DNA from: Apoda limacodes
Taxonomy: Eukaryota; Arthropoda; Insecta; Lepidoptera; Limacodidae
Length of the DNA: 64,000 nucleotides
Direction of reading: 5' to 3'
Assembly (NCBI GenBank): GCA_946406115.1
Contig: OX291544.1
Span: 27,421,521 to 27,485,520 of the forward strand
Both the position numbers and the translations under genes were made by a program. Each line of letters starts with the position of its first letter. The first letter of the stretch is position 1. Shown here piece after piece: positions 1 to 11,169 of this stretch. Under the pieces are notes generated by a model. That model saw only the letters and a list, made by a program, of their open reading frames with translations, did no database searches and was not told the DNA's origin.

Positions 1-170
1 TGCATGACACCAACTTCAAACGGATATATGGGACCACCTCATGAAAAAAGAATTTTTGAAATCGGTTTACAATTGACGGAGAAATCGGTGGACATATATG
101 AAAAAAATATACCCGTCGAACATACATCTCCTCCTTTTTAGAAGTCGGTTAATAGGCTATAAAATAGGAG
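1..170. repeat. Dispersed lepidopteran-type repeat end
   Basis: The stretch contains phrases such as acggagaaatcggtggacat and cctcctttttagaagtcggt, which I recognise as a common interspersed sequence of moth and butterfly genomes. It lies inside an intron of gene A, upstream of its exon at 3870. Only one end is in the window, so the element type is not determined. Confidence 0.4.
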
Positions 171-1198
171 GATTTAGGTACAGATAGGAGAAGAGTATGC
201 AATAACAAAGATTCTATTCAACCAACATAAATTAGAGCAAACAAGTCATATAATCTGTTATAAAAACTAGACACATAATTATGTAATTGTATTATTAAAT
301 TGTATGAATGATTAACGGCCTATGAATGGGCACTACTATCATTTATGTTTTTCCCGGAGTATTGTTTAAATAACACGTCACCCATTAACTGTTATGTAGA
401 TACCGGTAACCGGTAAATGTAGTAATAATAATATTACGTAACATTACATTTTGGCAATTCCAGCCAGGCTAAGTGCGAGTCGGTCGCGCGCACTAACGGT
501 TCTCGCGCAATGTCTCAGTATTATTAATTATACAGATGCAACACCGTCAGCATCATTCGGATGCTATTTAGATTATTGATCATAGAAATATTTTTTCCAA
601 AATTTCGTTGATCCCTTTTTCCGTTCTGGGGTCTGAATTTTGAAAAATCCCGAGAAACGTGTTCTATTAATTGTGTTTAAGAGCATTGACACTAAGTTTC
701 AAGTAAATTTGACCCTAAAAATATAGTATACAAACTTTGTTCAAAAGGGGAGGGGCCTTTTCACCCCTTAAAGGATGAATTTCGAAAAATCTGTTCTAAA
801 CACCTCGAATATAAAATCTACCTTTTCTCATAAACATTAAACACCTGTCATGCGTTGATGCATAGACAAAAAAAATATTTTCCACAACATTTCGATTTAT
901 TCGTGTGTTACAAGAATGCGAAGTCGAGATCAGTTTTGCAAATCTTCAATTACCAATGTGATACACGTGTCATATTGATTGAGTATTCTCTTGTAGTATG
1001 GAATTTGTTAACGTATATTATACACGTAGCTATTGTTGATAAACCTTGAAAACAGAAAATGTGAACAGAATAATATTACAGATCGTAAACAACAAATAAA
1101 AATTAAAAAAAAAAATTTGTGTGTCTTATCTATGAAATGAAGGGCATACCTTCTTGGAGTAGCTACAGACTGAATATAAGAAACGCTCCATAATGTAA
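171..1198. other. Intronic AT-rich DNA of gene A
   Basis: No exon was recognised. Around 460-510 there is a fragment resembling the common gtgcgagtcggactcgcgc repeat. At 600-830 there is a fragment with the ccccttaaaggatgaat motif of the larger dispersed repeats seen again at 17.3-18.6 kb. The rest shows no structure I can name. Confidence 0.4.
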
Positions 1199-1532
1199 GC
1201 TATCCTACTAATAGTATAAACGTGAAAGTTTGTAATAATGTCTGGATGTTTGTTACTCAATAACGCTTCAGCCACTGGACGGATCGGGATAAAACTTGAC
1301 ACGCCTATAGATTTAGTCCTGGAATAGCACATAGGCTACATTTTATTTCTAAAAAATCAAAAGTTCCCGCGGGAATAACTATAACCGAGCTTAAACGATC
1401 TATAGCTATAGCTAAAGCTTGATATAACAAACTTCATTAGTGTAATTAAGGAGTAAATCACTGATTAAATAAAGGAGTCCCACGCCGATAACCGAATTAA
1501 GTCCGGGCGCAGCCGCTGGCAATGTCTAGTTC
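1199..1532 (-). repeat. Dispersed SINE-like repeat, 'cggctccgcccgc' family
   Basis: Read on the minus strand, it begins with the tagacattgccagcggctgc end and finishes with the cgtttatactattagtagga end. The same family occurs at 13851, 14342, 32796, 48512, 56431, 58436 and 63379. The ends and the internal 'actggacggatcgggataaa' phrase identify it as a copy of this abundant family. Confidence 0.6.
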
Positions 1533-2269
1533 CCAATAATAAGACCGAGATTGTCAATAAAGTTTTTGACAGGTCCATTTTATTGTTCGCAAATAGCCAG
1601 TTTTATACAAAATCTCCATACAATAATATTAGTTTTGAAAAATTTATAATAAAAGAACTTTTCGTAATATTAAATTTGAGAAATTAAATTGTCGTTTTAA
1701 AAAAAAAAAAATTTTAAACGCTGTCGATAATTTAATAAACAAAATCACTGCTTTTTTTATTAAACAAAATTTTTGATTGATTAAAAATCGAGCATTGCGC
1801 AGCAACACAAACTTGGTGGTGCATTGCTACATAGGCGTATTTAATTGATATAACATTTCTTATACTGAATAAAAAAACTTTAATAACAATCCCATAACTG
1901 CATACCTAAATTTGGTTTTGGTAAAATTTTAAATTAGATATGACGCAATTGATTGAATTCATTTCGTGCGTAACTACCATAAGTGCGCGTAAAGAGCATT
2001 GACCAGTTATCGGAATACTTCAGGTAATAAAGCAAAGTGTCTATTCAAGCTAGCAAGGTAATGTTTCAAATTTATCTAAAATAAATGATGGTAAACTAAA
2101 GTACGAAAACAAAGATGTTTCAAACCCATTCCGATAAATTATCCAAATTACTATGTCGCAGACTAGTTCATACAACAAATAATAAAAATCGGCCAAGTGT
2201 GAGACGGGCCCAAGCAATTACTATTTTAAATTACGGTACAGCGTCATCTAGCTTAATCATTAAGGGAAA
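1533..2269. other. Intronic AT-rich DNA of gene A
   Basis: It contains oligo-A and oligo-T runs. No splice-bounded coding segment is evident. I looked here for the exon preceding the one at 3870 (expected about 138 nt by comparison with gene B) and did not find it. Confidence 0.4.
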
Positions 2270-2430
2270 CAGTACCACATTTGTTTGTTGGAAACGATGT
2301 TCAAAGTTAAGCAACGTCACTTTTGGTCATTACATGGATGGGTGACCGCTTAGCGGCTTACTTTTTACGTAAATGGTGGTAAGAACGGAACGGTCGGTGC
2401 GCAGTTCCGACCCTACTTGGTTGGTTTTTA
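2270..2430 (+). repeat. 5S rRNA-derived SINE (SINE3-like)
   Basis: Positions 2301-2352 resemble the middle and 3' part of eukaryotic 5S rRNA. They show aaagttaagcaacgtc, then catggatgggtgaccgctt, the region of the internal control elements (A box and C box). The flanks do not match 5S rRNA and the 5' third is missing, so this is a 5S-derived SINE rather than a functional 5S gene. A second, minus-strand copy with the same ggtgaccgcttagcggc segment is at 51.8 kb. The outer limits are approximate. Confidence 0.6.
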
Positions 2431-3022
2431 ATAGGAGTTTAGATTTTAAATTGGTGTAAATTGAAGATATTTCAAGTCACGAGCTAGTATGCAACACATA
2501 CATATAACGCCGCTCAGAATGTAATGTAACTGATAGGTTTTCATCGCAATGAAAACATGGAAAACTGTTACAAATCACGAGTTATTTTATTTATGGGTAC
2601 ATTTATACTTTTGACTACCATTAATATTCGATTTTCGACCAACCTTTTGTTCTTTTTCCATTTTTTTTACAAAAAATACTGTATATGACCTGCGAAGCGC
2701 TCCGTAGCAAGATTGTTGTTACAGAAATTTGTACTCTATAAAATAACCAATTGGTTTAGACATTTTCATACAGATTAGTTAAGTTATTCATAATTGTATA
2801 TATCTTCGTATCGTCATTCAACATATATAAAAAATGTTGAGTGATGACACAACTGACAAGTATGTACAAATAAATTACTAAGAGTGCGCTCCGTTGGTAC
2901 AACAATGACGTCTTGTATGTATACGTCAATAATTTACAAAATATAAGACATTCCTTTGCCAGACAAGAATGATGAAATAATCCAAGTGATACTTGATAAG
3001 CATACTCTGTGATTAAGTAGTG
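2431..3022. other. Intronic DNA, nothing recognised
   Basis: AT-rich sequence between a 5S-derived SINE and a small hairpin transposon. No coding exon, tRNA or repeat could be supported. Confidence 0.35.
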
Positions 3023-3160
3023 CAGTGCAACAAACTTTTTTGACCTTCTTACCTAGGGTGTTCGGTCGTCAGTGTCGTTGTAGGTTCACACAATTTCAAT
3101 ATGGCGACTGTCATTTGGTTTTCATTTTTACCCGCCGGGTCAGAAAAGTTTGTTGCACTA
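3023..3160. mobile_element. Short MITE with cagtgcaacaaactt inverted ends
   Basis: About 138 bp bounded by near-perfect terminal inverted repeats (cagtgcaacaaactttt... and ...aaaagtttgttgcacta), with no coding capacity. Related copies are at 3421, 11589, 42004, 43271 and 46594 in this window. The structure fits a non-autonomous DNA transposon; the superfamily cannot be assigned by eye. Confidence 0.7.
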
Positions 3161-3420
3161 TAAACTATATTGTTTTCCCATGACTTATCCGTTTTGTTTA
3201 TAAACTAAATATCTCTATTGTACGGGTATGAATGTTATTATAAAAAGACCATTGACAATAAAAGAAAATATCATTGTGTGTTGTAAAAAAAACTTTCTTA
3301 GTTATTACTTATTATAATTATAGTGTTACCATTGCATACTTTGATTTCTACTAAGTTCAAAAGAAATTAAAAAGTAAAAAAAATTAAACTCTTCTTAATG
3401 ATTTTTCTAGACACTGAAAC

Positions 3421-3508
3421 TCAAAAATCAAAATTATAATCGCCAAATTGAAATGGTGTGAATTTACAATAACACCAGCAACCAAAGTCAGAAAAGTTTG
3501 TTGCACTG
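3421..3508. mobile_element. Half copy of the gcaacaaactt MITE
   Basis: It carries the internal 'ttgaaatggtgtgaattta' segment and one terminus (cagaaaagtttgttgcact) of the MITE at 3023. The other terminus is missing. It is a truncated copy. Confidence 0.6.
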
Positions 3509-3869
3509 TAAGCCAACCGTCATAGGCTTTTTTGTTTTAACAAAAATATTTTTTTTGGATATGGCCTTGCCTAGGGCCTAAGAAAAGGCGTTTGTTCTGC
3601 TATATAGGTTACATTGAATTTATCATAGTAATAAAAATGCATACTTACGTAATAAACGCAATATTTATATCAAATTTTATAGGGTGAACTATTTTCAACT
3701 TCGATTGGTAACTTTCATAGATACCTTCTATTTATATTGATAGCAACACAAAAAAAAATCGACAATAATGGCCGTCTTTAATGCGAAAACTAAGATAAAA
3801 TTAAAAATATAATTTAAGAATTCTACGAATGAAATTTCGTAATAGTAATTCGAATAAATGTTGTTTCAG

Positions 3870-3953
3870 CACCGCTTCTGGACATTCTTAGTGGAACAGC
3901 TATGATTGCTTTAAGGTCAATAACTTCAAAATTGGTCTCATACCAAGAACTAG
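3870..3953 (+). CDS. Gene A, exon encoding SLC46-like MFS transporter TM10 region
   Basis: An 84-nt exon between a good acceptor (ttgtttcag) and a consensus donor (gtaagtt). Read in the phase left by an upstream G, it encodes APLLDILSGTAMIALRS followed by ITSKLVSYQELG, a membrane helix near the C-terminus of an MFS transporter. Gene B has an exon of exactly the same length and phases at 51528-51611, identical at about 19 of 29 residues. The next exon is at 9780. The minus-strand reading frame over this exon is only its shadow. Upstream exons, which should encode helices 1-9, are not in the window or were not recognised. The family transports folates or other small solutes across plasma or lysosomal membranes; the substrate of this paralogue is unknown. 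Confidence 0.85.
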
Positions 3954-5085
3954 GTAAGTTATCTGAAATAACCTCGGTTTTACGACAAACAAGAATAGTA
4001 TTCCATTCATTTCCAGCAAGTCTTTGATAACTGCTGTCTATATCAATAGATAAATGGATATCTGTAATGTTATGGTCTAACGACATTAATTATAATTGGA
4101 ATATGACCTACTTTACGTTTATAGGTTCTTTATTTATAAATACAAGGACTTTTCCGTCGTTTAATGGGCGTAGTATTATTTTGAAAAGAGGCAAAAAAAA
4201 CAGGTATACTGGTGGTTTAAGTTCGCTTAATGCTTAATATTGACGGGTCTTTACATAATACTTAATAATTCACAAACTATCAATACCATCGACACAAACA
4301 TGTTCGATGGTGTCTGCCTTGCATCAGTATAAAAATACCTACTTTGTACAAAAACAATCAGTATTTTTGTTGATATTAAATTAGCTTTGCATCTCTAATG
4401 CTGTGTTAATTTATCAAGATACTCAAGATTAAATTACTTTTTATTGATACAAAAACAAACAGTTCTGTTGAATACAAAAAAAAAACTTATTTCTAAAAAC
4501 AAAATAAATTTGTAACAATGGAAATAAAGACGATCAGTGACGTAGCAGTAGTGTTGCTTAAACATCAATTATTTGAGATTCTGATAGTATCGATTGTTTT
4601 TTAGAAAACAATTGTAAATCGATAGTTAATCAATACTCTTCAAGACTTTTTAAGGTATAGATTGAAACACAAATTCGTATATTTTATATAAATAACAACA
4701 AGATAGTAAAATAATATTAAAACATATTTAAATTTTTATTGATGAAAATTAAAGTGTACAAATTCTTTTCTTTTAGCCGATTTCTTTATTTCATCTTTAA
4801 TGAGTCCGCTTTAGTAAATACCCTCATCGAGAGAACAGACAATATTTATTTGCCATCATAGACAAAACATTGGTTTACAGTACAGCAAGTACAGTCATGT
4901 TTATCTATACCTAGCTGGTTTTTCTAAATATTGACGAACATTAATTATAGATTAAACGACTGGTGTTTTATGACTTTGTACCTGATTGGGCAAAAAAAGC
5001 AAATTGGCAGATATGGAATTTGTCACAGAAGTGGACGTAATTGTAGAAGCTAGTATTTCGGGTATGTCTATTGTTATGGATGCGA
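3954..5085. other. Start of gene A intron, nothing recognised
   Basis: AT-rich intronic sequence after the donor at 3954. No coding exon or clear repeat was supported here. Confidence 0.4.
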
Positions 5086-5180
5086 TGATTTTTTTTTATA
5101 TACCACTAAGGTGGCAAACAAGCTTACGGTCTGCCTGATGGTAAGCGGTCACCGTAGCCTATGGACGCTTGGATGGATGG
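5086..5180 (+). repeat. SINE fragment ('accactaaggtggcaaacaa' family)
   Basis: A T-rich run leads into ataccactaaggtggcaaac, then gtctgcctgatggtaagcgg and agcctatggacgc. Longer or differently truncated copies lie at 44480 (-), 52090 (+), 54790 (-) and 57575 (+). The family is abundant in Lepidoptera. This copy is 3'-truncated. Confidence 0.6.
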
Positions 5181-5912
5181 ATATGGATGGTTTTATATTT
5201 ACATAATTTGAATAGAAGAGAACTTGGAAAATCCTATTAATACTATTATAAGTTGTATTTGCAAAGCTACTTATTATTGATAAAAACAAATGAAAACGTT
5301 GAAAACAAAATTCAGAACTATCGTTTTTTTAACAGACTTAAACCCAATAAAACATATCACTATAAATTTAAAATGAACCGCATTTTGAGAATTTCCCAAC
5401 CACTAGGCAACACTGACCGTGTTCTTCTTTCACCTTGCACCGAGATTTACCCTAAACGCAGACATCACTGATGAATATAACAGATATATTAATAGTTTTT
5501 CCGAAAATCGACAGTTTCGGTATTTTAAATACTATTGATTTATCGATTGACTATCGATGTTTAAGCAACACAACGTAACAGAACAAATGATCCAGTGCTC
5601 TCTCTTCTGTGAATATGACACTAACTTACTGCTATTCTTTGTCAGATTACTACTTATTTATTTTGTTTATTTTCAAGTTATTTGTTTTTGTTGATTTTCT
5701 GAGTGGATTTTTGTTTTATTACTTAAGTACTTTTTACATTTTTTTTTATATTTAATTTAGTGCCTTGTCTTAATTTTTGATTTGAGTTACTTATCTTAAC
5801 AGACAACTGGCAGGTAGAGTTGGAGATATTGCGCCTATGTTTTTTTTTGTAATAATTTTATTATATTAATTAAAAGCGACAGATAAGATGATACTTTGCA
5901 TCTTCGGATGGA
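5181..5912. other. Intronic DNA before LINE relic
   Basis: No gene was recognised. The part nearest 5912 may belong to the 5' region of the LINE relic that follows, but it carries no recognisable ORF1. Confidence 0.3.
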
Positions 5913-7709
5913 TTGGGCACAGATCACAGTTTTTGTAGTACTTCCTTTTCTCTCAGCACAAACTTAACCTTCTCAGATTGTTTAAAAAACTTCAACGTCA
6001 TACATAAAAATGCACAAAGTTTTCCTGATCACTATCCCGATATGCCAGCATCATTTCATAACAAAGATATAGACGCTATCTTAGTATCAGAGTCATGGTT
6101 AAAGCCTTGTTTACCATCAATATCTTATTTCTTACCTGGTTTCCACCTTATACGTAAAGACCGCACTGATTAAGGGGGTGGAGGGTTGCAATTTACCTTC
6201 GTTCTCATTTTTCTTACTCTGTTGTAAATATATCTACCCAATAACCCACTTCTATTGTATCTTAACACATTTTTATTGAATCTTCTCGGCGTATTCTACG
6301 GTTCAAAACTACATGTCAATTATTTCTCTTTTTTTGCAAACCTTTTTGAAAATTAAACCCTCTTTAGAGTCAAAGCATAATTATTTTAATACGTCTCTTG
6401 AAGAATGATACTCGTACGTCTCGGCTCAAGACAGTTGTAGAGGCATGTAACTTCCACCTGCTCCCCCTAAACGCAATCCATTTTTTTCCTGACTGCAGCT
6501 TCTCTATTGGATCTTATCATAGTTTCGTGTGCAGACCAAGTTCGTAAACATGGTCAGTGTGCTCCTGCGCCTTTTTGTATCAGGATTCGATTCAACTTTC
6601 CTTAAAGATACGCCCTCCCAAAGCAAAGCCAAGAGTACTTCTGCAGCGCAACTTTGGTGGAATCGATGTCAATAAATTACGTAATGATGCACACACAATT
6701 TATTGGTCTTTAGTAGTGGATACGGCTACGGTAAATCCAAAAATTGCTATGTTTAACTCACTTATTATTAACCTGTATGACGTTCACGCGCCTATACGAC
6801 AGTAGAAATAAAAAGTCTACCAGAACCATGGCTTGATTATAAAATAAAACCTTCAATGGCAAAAAGAAATCGAGCCAAGTCTAAATTTAAAACTGAACCA
6901 CATGACTCAAATCGGATCAAATATAAAACCTTAAGGAATCGCTGCAATAGAACGTGCAAGGACGCACAGCAACGCCATATTCACAAATCCCTAGAAAACG
7001 GTGATCCAGCTAAAGTATGCAAATTTCTTAATTCATTAGAAGTTGGAAAATCAAATTATCCCACAACTTCGCACGATGTTGACATTAACGCACTTAATCA
7101 ACACTTTTTTCCATCTGTTGCCTTTGATTTTAACAAGAAAAGTACTACGCTAAATTCTCTTTCACCACAACCACCTAACTTTTCTCAATTCGTCTTTAGT
7201 CAATTTACAGATTGTGATGTTAAGAAAAACATAGTTGCAATTTCTTCGAATGCCTTGGGAATTGATAATATAAGTCGTACTATGATTAATAATATCCTTG
7301 ATATTGTAACTCCTATTATCTCTCATATCCTCTTTTTTTCAATATCCTCTGGCATCTTTCATAAAGCATGAAAAGAAGCACAAATTATTACTTTACCTAG
7401 AAAGGTAAATCCTTCCTTATACTCCGATTATCGTACGATTTCAATCCTCCCTGTTTATCTCAAGTACTAGAATGCCTTGTCCACCAACAACTTAGTTGTT
7501 TCTTTACAAAAAAACATTTGTTAATCCATTTCAATCCAGTTTCCAACCTGGTCATAGCAAAACTACAACACTAATAAAAGTTACTGAATACATACGACTA
7601 GGAATTGAAACAGAAAAGTTACTATTCTTACTCTATTGGACTTTAGCAACGCATTCAACACCGTGGACTTCGATATATTGTTAAAATTAATGTGTTTGCT
7701 TAGCATATA

Positions 7710-7712
<3 letters not shown>

Positions 7713-7776
<64 letters not shown>
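7713..7776. repeat. (TA)n microsatellite
   Basis: About 64 bp of nearly pure TA dinucleotide inside the RT region of the LINE relic, between the motif-A block and the following YWFHSYL block. It probably expanded after the element died. Confidence 0.9.
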
Positions 7777-7780
<4 letters not shown>

Positions 7781-8592
7781 CGACAGTTATTTACTGGTTT
7801 CATAGTTACTTGCGTGGGTGTCGACAGTGCATTAAGGTTGAGGTCTCCTGTTCCACCTGGTGCAACACATCTGCTGGCGTCCCGCGGTGGCGTGTTGTGA
7901 TTTCTCTTCTTTGCGATTTTCATTAACTTTGTTACGTCTCAAATATCTTCTCTCTTCCATATTTATGCAGACGTTCGCCAAGTTTATGCTCTGTACTGTA
8001 GAAGAACTTGATAAAAGTGTTGAAGAAATGAACATAGACCTAGCTCGTATAGCTGATTGGAGCGATTGTTATGATCTTAAAGTAAATCCTTGCAGAACGT
8101 AAACAATATTTATGGGTAGCTCAACACTAATTGCTAAAATGAATTTAGATGACACACCGAAAATCCACCTTAACGGAGTATTTGTACCTTATAGTGATAT
8201 CATCAAAAACTTAGGTGTTATTTTCATCAGCCTTTGACCTGGACACCTCAGATTAAGGAAATCAACAAAAAAATGTTTGCTACATCAAAATCCTTAGAAA
8301 GGTTGCGTAACTTTTTTCTTTATTCCTGAATCCTGATCTTAGTGAGGAGAAACTAACTAAACTTGAAAGACTTCAAAAATTATGGATCAGATTAATATAT
8401 GGCCTACGCAAATTTGATCATATTTCCGAGTCCCGATCAAAGCTAAACTTGCTCCCAAGTGATCTTCGCAGGAATAAACACACTATATTTCTTCTGTACA
8501 ACGTTCTGTTCAATCACTCAACACCTCATTATCTCAAACAACAATTTCAATTTCATGGTTCTCCAATAACTCGAGATTCGACTATTTTATTA

Positions 8593-9387
8593 TTAACTAG
8601 TGGCCCGTCACGACTTCGCACGGGTGGACTTTTATTTGTTAAAATTTTGGGATAATTGTATGCATTACATAAGTAGTTATTTTTTAATTACAATTGATAT
8701 TTTTATCCATAAACCTATTTTTTATTCTCAAAGTTTTTTTCTTAAAAAAAAGTCAAAATATTCAATGTCGGTTGCGTGCGTTTGCTGAGTATGAGCTGAT
8801 GACGGCGCGGTTTTCTATTAAGTTTTGTTAAGATTTACATTTTTAAATTCGTAATATCTTTTGAATGGAATGTCCGATTTAAATAATTTAATAAGAAATA
8901 TCCAGGCATTGATATAGTCTTGAATATGAAATGATTCAGTTGAAAAGGAATTAATACGAAGGTATGGATAACATGGTCTAATTTTGGTCGGCATTTCTTT
9001 TAACTATTTAAATGTAAAAAAGTAGTTATAGTGACATAACTACAAAAGTTGGACTTATGGCAACGCGAAGTTTTTTATAGATATTAATATGTTATTTAAT
9101 ATTGTAATACATTTTTTTGTTGTAACATCATTAGTTTCCGCAGCGCATGCGATGAAAGACATCTTATGGCATTTTTTTACACCTTGGGTTACATTATTGA
9201 AGTTTTAGTAGAGATCCCTAATTTTTCCTAGTAATAATTATAGACTATAAGTACCATAGATGAGACCATGGATAATGTAGAATTCTAATGGTGCAAGAAT
9301 TTTTAAAAATCTGTTCAGTAGTTTTTGAGTTTATTCGTTACAAACATACTAAAATAGGAATCTTTCCTCTTTATAATATTAGTGTAG
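8593..9387 (+). repeat. Dispersed repeat inserted in LINE 3' end
   Basis: It starts with ctagtggcccgtcacgactt, cgcacgggtgg and ends in ataatattagtgtag. These are the same kinds of ends as the repeats at 17318 and 33380. LINE-like sequence stops at its start and a LINE-like 3' tail resumes after it, which supports a later insertion. Confidence 0.55.
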
Positions 9388-9779
9388 AAAACGACAACAC
9401 ATCACTCACACTAATATAGTAATTATTTTGTTGTGAAAGCAACTTTGAATACGACAAGCTCAATAATTGAGTCATTTCAAAAAACTTACATTTTTACATT
9501 TTATTAATTCTTATTGCAATGCCTTATTGTAATTTCTATTTTATATGTTTACTGTGCAATAAAGAATATTATTTTTATTACAGATTTTGTATAAAACGGT
9601 GTCTCATTAAATGAAAATCAAATATACTCTAGGAGTTAAGAAACCGTTGATGATAAATTAAGTAATAAGCTATCTTTATAGAACGTTTCCAGAGTAAAAT
9701 TAAGTTTTTTTTAGAAGTTATTGGTAAATGTGAAACGATTTTTAGGTACTTAGGTATATTCTTTATGTATTTCTTCCAG

Positions 9780-9936
9780 GGAAGGTGTATTCCCTGTTTG
9801 GCATAGCAGAAACATTCACCCCGCTAATATTTGAAAGTACTTACCCTAAGTTGTACAAAAGTACTTTCACTGTCATGCCCGGAGCATTTTTGCTGCTCAG
9901 TGTCCTGGTCACTATCCCGGCATTGGCCATATTTGG
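9780..9936 (+). CDS. Gene A, penultimate exon, SLC46-like TM11-TM12
   Basis: A 157-nt exon between acceptor ttcttccag and donor gtaaag. In phase with the 84-nt exon upstream it encodes GKVYSLFGIAETFTPLIF, a short loop, then a helix MPGAFLLLSVLVTIPALAIFG, fitting the last two helices of an MFS transporter. Gene B has an exon of exactly 157 nt in the same phases at 47159-47315; the two peptides match at about 24 of 52 residues. The KVxSLFG(L/I)AE block is the most conserved part. The exon ends after two bases of a Gly codon that is completed at 10902. The 5.8-kb intron before it is filled by LINE debris. Confidence 0.9.
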
Positions 9937-10189
9937 GTAAAGTATTTTTGAATATTTTTATTGTTTCGCATTGAAATTGGAAAAACCGAATGTCCAAACG
10001 AACAAAAAACGGACGAACAAGTAGGTACGGTACTATATCAGCTTGGCATTTTAATTATATTAAATTTTCAGGATTGTAATAATTAATAATCCTTAACGAG
10101 GGAGTAAGGGGGAGGCACTGACATGTAGCCAAGTCATAGCGAAGGCGTTCGTTCGGGTCTTGAATTAGGGTCTTTTGTTGAAGTTGAGG

Positions 10190-10860
10190 CTTCAAGGATT
10201 CATGCAAATGGGTGGCGAACGCTTACGAGCCGTAGTTGACGGTAGTTTTGCTCTGATATCGCGGATATACAAATAATATGTTGTGCAGCGACAACATATA
10301 TTACTATGCTAATGACAGCACTAGAGACGCTTATTACACTGGCCGTGTGACCATTCCTCGTTCTGATGTGATGGTTAACTGTGGAGAACTTGTGTTCAGA
10401 ATAGAGACCACTCTGACCAAGATCTCCAATTGTGGACAGGAAATCTTGATTCGATTTAACCCAACGAAGACACAAGTATGAGCGTTCACCACTAAGAAAC
10501 CTCATTCTCTGAGGTTCCACGATCCCAGAACACGCCTCTAAACACTGCTCCAAGAGCATTTGGATCCCTGGTATTACCATCTCCAGCGACGTTAAGTTTC
10601 GAGATCATTTGGAAGACAAGGTGAAGGTGCCGTCCAAAAAACTTAAAGTGTACGCAACAGAGCAAAGCGGTACTTCACCTCGGGGCAAAGGTTGTTTCTT
10701 TATAGGTCGCAGGTCTAGAGTATTGCTGCTGCCATCTCTGGGCAGGTGCATCCAGATACTTGTTTGGCCCTTTTAATTTGGTTCAACAACGAGGTGAAAG
10801 AATTGTCGAAGATCCCACTGGTTACCCCCTCTCGGGAATTAAGGACGTCACGGACGTTAG
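10190..10860 (+). mobile_element. LINE reverse-transcriptase fragment in last intron of gene A
   Basis: It encodes, with stops, the C-terminal half of a LINE RT: a YYANDST block (degenerate YADD), RFNPTKTQV, and later FGPFNLVQQRGERIVEDPT. A smaller piece of the same family (STKTQVCAFNAKK) is at 35191-35475. It is 5'-truncated and dead. It ends about 40 bp before the last exon of gene A. Confidence 0.7.
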
Positions 10861-10901
10861 ACACAATACAAATATACCTAATAATTTATCTTTCTTTTTA
10901 G

Positions 10902-10995
10902 TTGGTTCTACCGGGAACACATCAAAGACCAAAAAGAAGATAAAGTAAGGTCTCCATTGAGGTCTCATGTGAAAACTGTTGTTGAATCTGCCTAA
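10902..10995 (+). CDS. Gene A, last coding exon (C-terminal tail)
   Basis: The acceptor tttctttttag is followed by a T that completes the split Gly codon. Translation then reads WFYREHIKDQKEDKVRSPLR and SHVKTVVESA before a TAA stop at 10993-10995. Together with the previous exon it makes AIFG-WFYREH, the usual end of helix 12 followed by a charged cytoplasmic tail. The exon is 94 nt, and the reading frame is open in the phase required by the 157-nt exon. The corresponding exon of gene B was not found. Confidence 0.85.
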
Positions 10996-11052
10996 GAAAG
11001 GTAATCAAGAAGACTTTGACTATAAGATTCTCACTCGTGAATTCGAGAGTAA

Positions 11053-11121
11053 AATGTATGCAAGTACTTTAACTGGTCTCGCTAGACTTGTTTCGAGAGG
11101 TAAACTCTACTTGCATACATT
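11053..11121. repeat. 14-bp stem hairpin in gene A 3' region
   Basis: aatgtatgcaagta at 11053-11066 is the exact reverse complement of tacttgcatacatt at 11108-11121, with a 41-base loop. It lies between the stop codon and the possible polyadenylation signal, so the transcript could form a stem here. It may equally be a remnant of a small transposon. Confidence 0.6.
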
Positions 11122-11163
11122 CATATTTCGGATTTCCGAGCCGTAGTACTCAAAACTCTTGGA

Positions 11164-11169
11164 AATAAA
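11164..11169 (+). promoter_or_regulatory. Possible polyadenylation signal of gene A
   Basis: The first AATAAA seen after the gene A stop codon, about 170 bases downstream. In AT-rich DNA such hexamers are frequent, so this is only a plausible candidate. Confidence 0.4.

Larger units (their letters stand above)
5913..9584 (+). mobile_element. Decayed jockey/CR1-like LINE in gene A intron
   Basis: Broken reading frames follow the order of a LINE ORF2. An endonuclease N-terminus (NVIHKNAQSF...DAILVSESWLKP) lies at 5980-6170. A linker and RT start lie at 6856-7440 (KEAQIITLPRK...YRTISILP, with stops). RT blocks follow (FQPGHSKTTTLIKVTEYIRL; DFSNAFNTVDFDILL; a YADD-region remnant). The C-terminal region runs to about 8580. 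Stops and frameshifts occur throughout, so it is dead. A (TA)n microsatellite sits between RT blocks. A dispersed repeat (8593-9387) appears to be inserted before the 3' tail, which ends in ctgtgcaataaagaatatt near 9570. The 5' end is uncertain. Confidence 0.75.

Noticed and set aside
2296..2352. Functional 5S rRNA gene
   Set aside because: Only the central and 3' parts resemble 5S rRNA, with substitutions and no terminator; it is better explained as a SINE.
3823..4086. 87-codon minus-strand open frame
   Set aside because: It overlaps the plus-strand transporter exon at 3870-3953, which has proper splice sites and a homologous partner in gene B; the minus frame is its shadow.
7687..7926. Open frames rich in Ile-Tyr
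   Set aside because: They are translations of the (TA)n microsatellite within a dead LINE.
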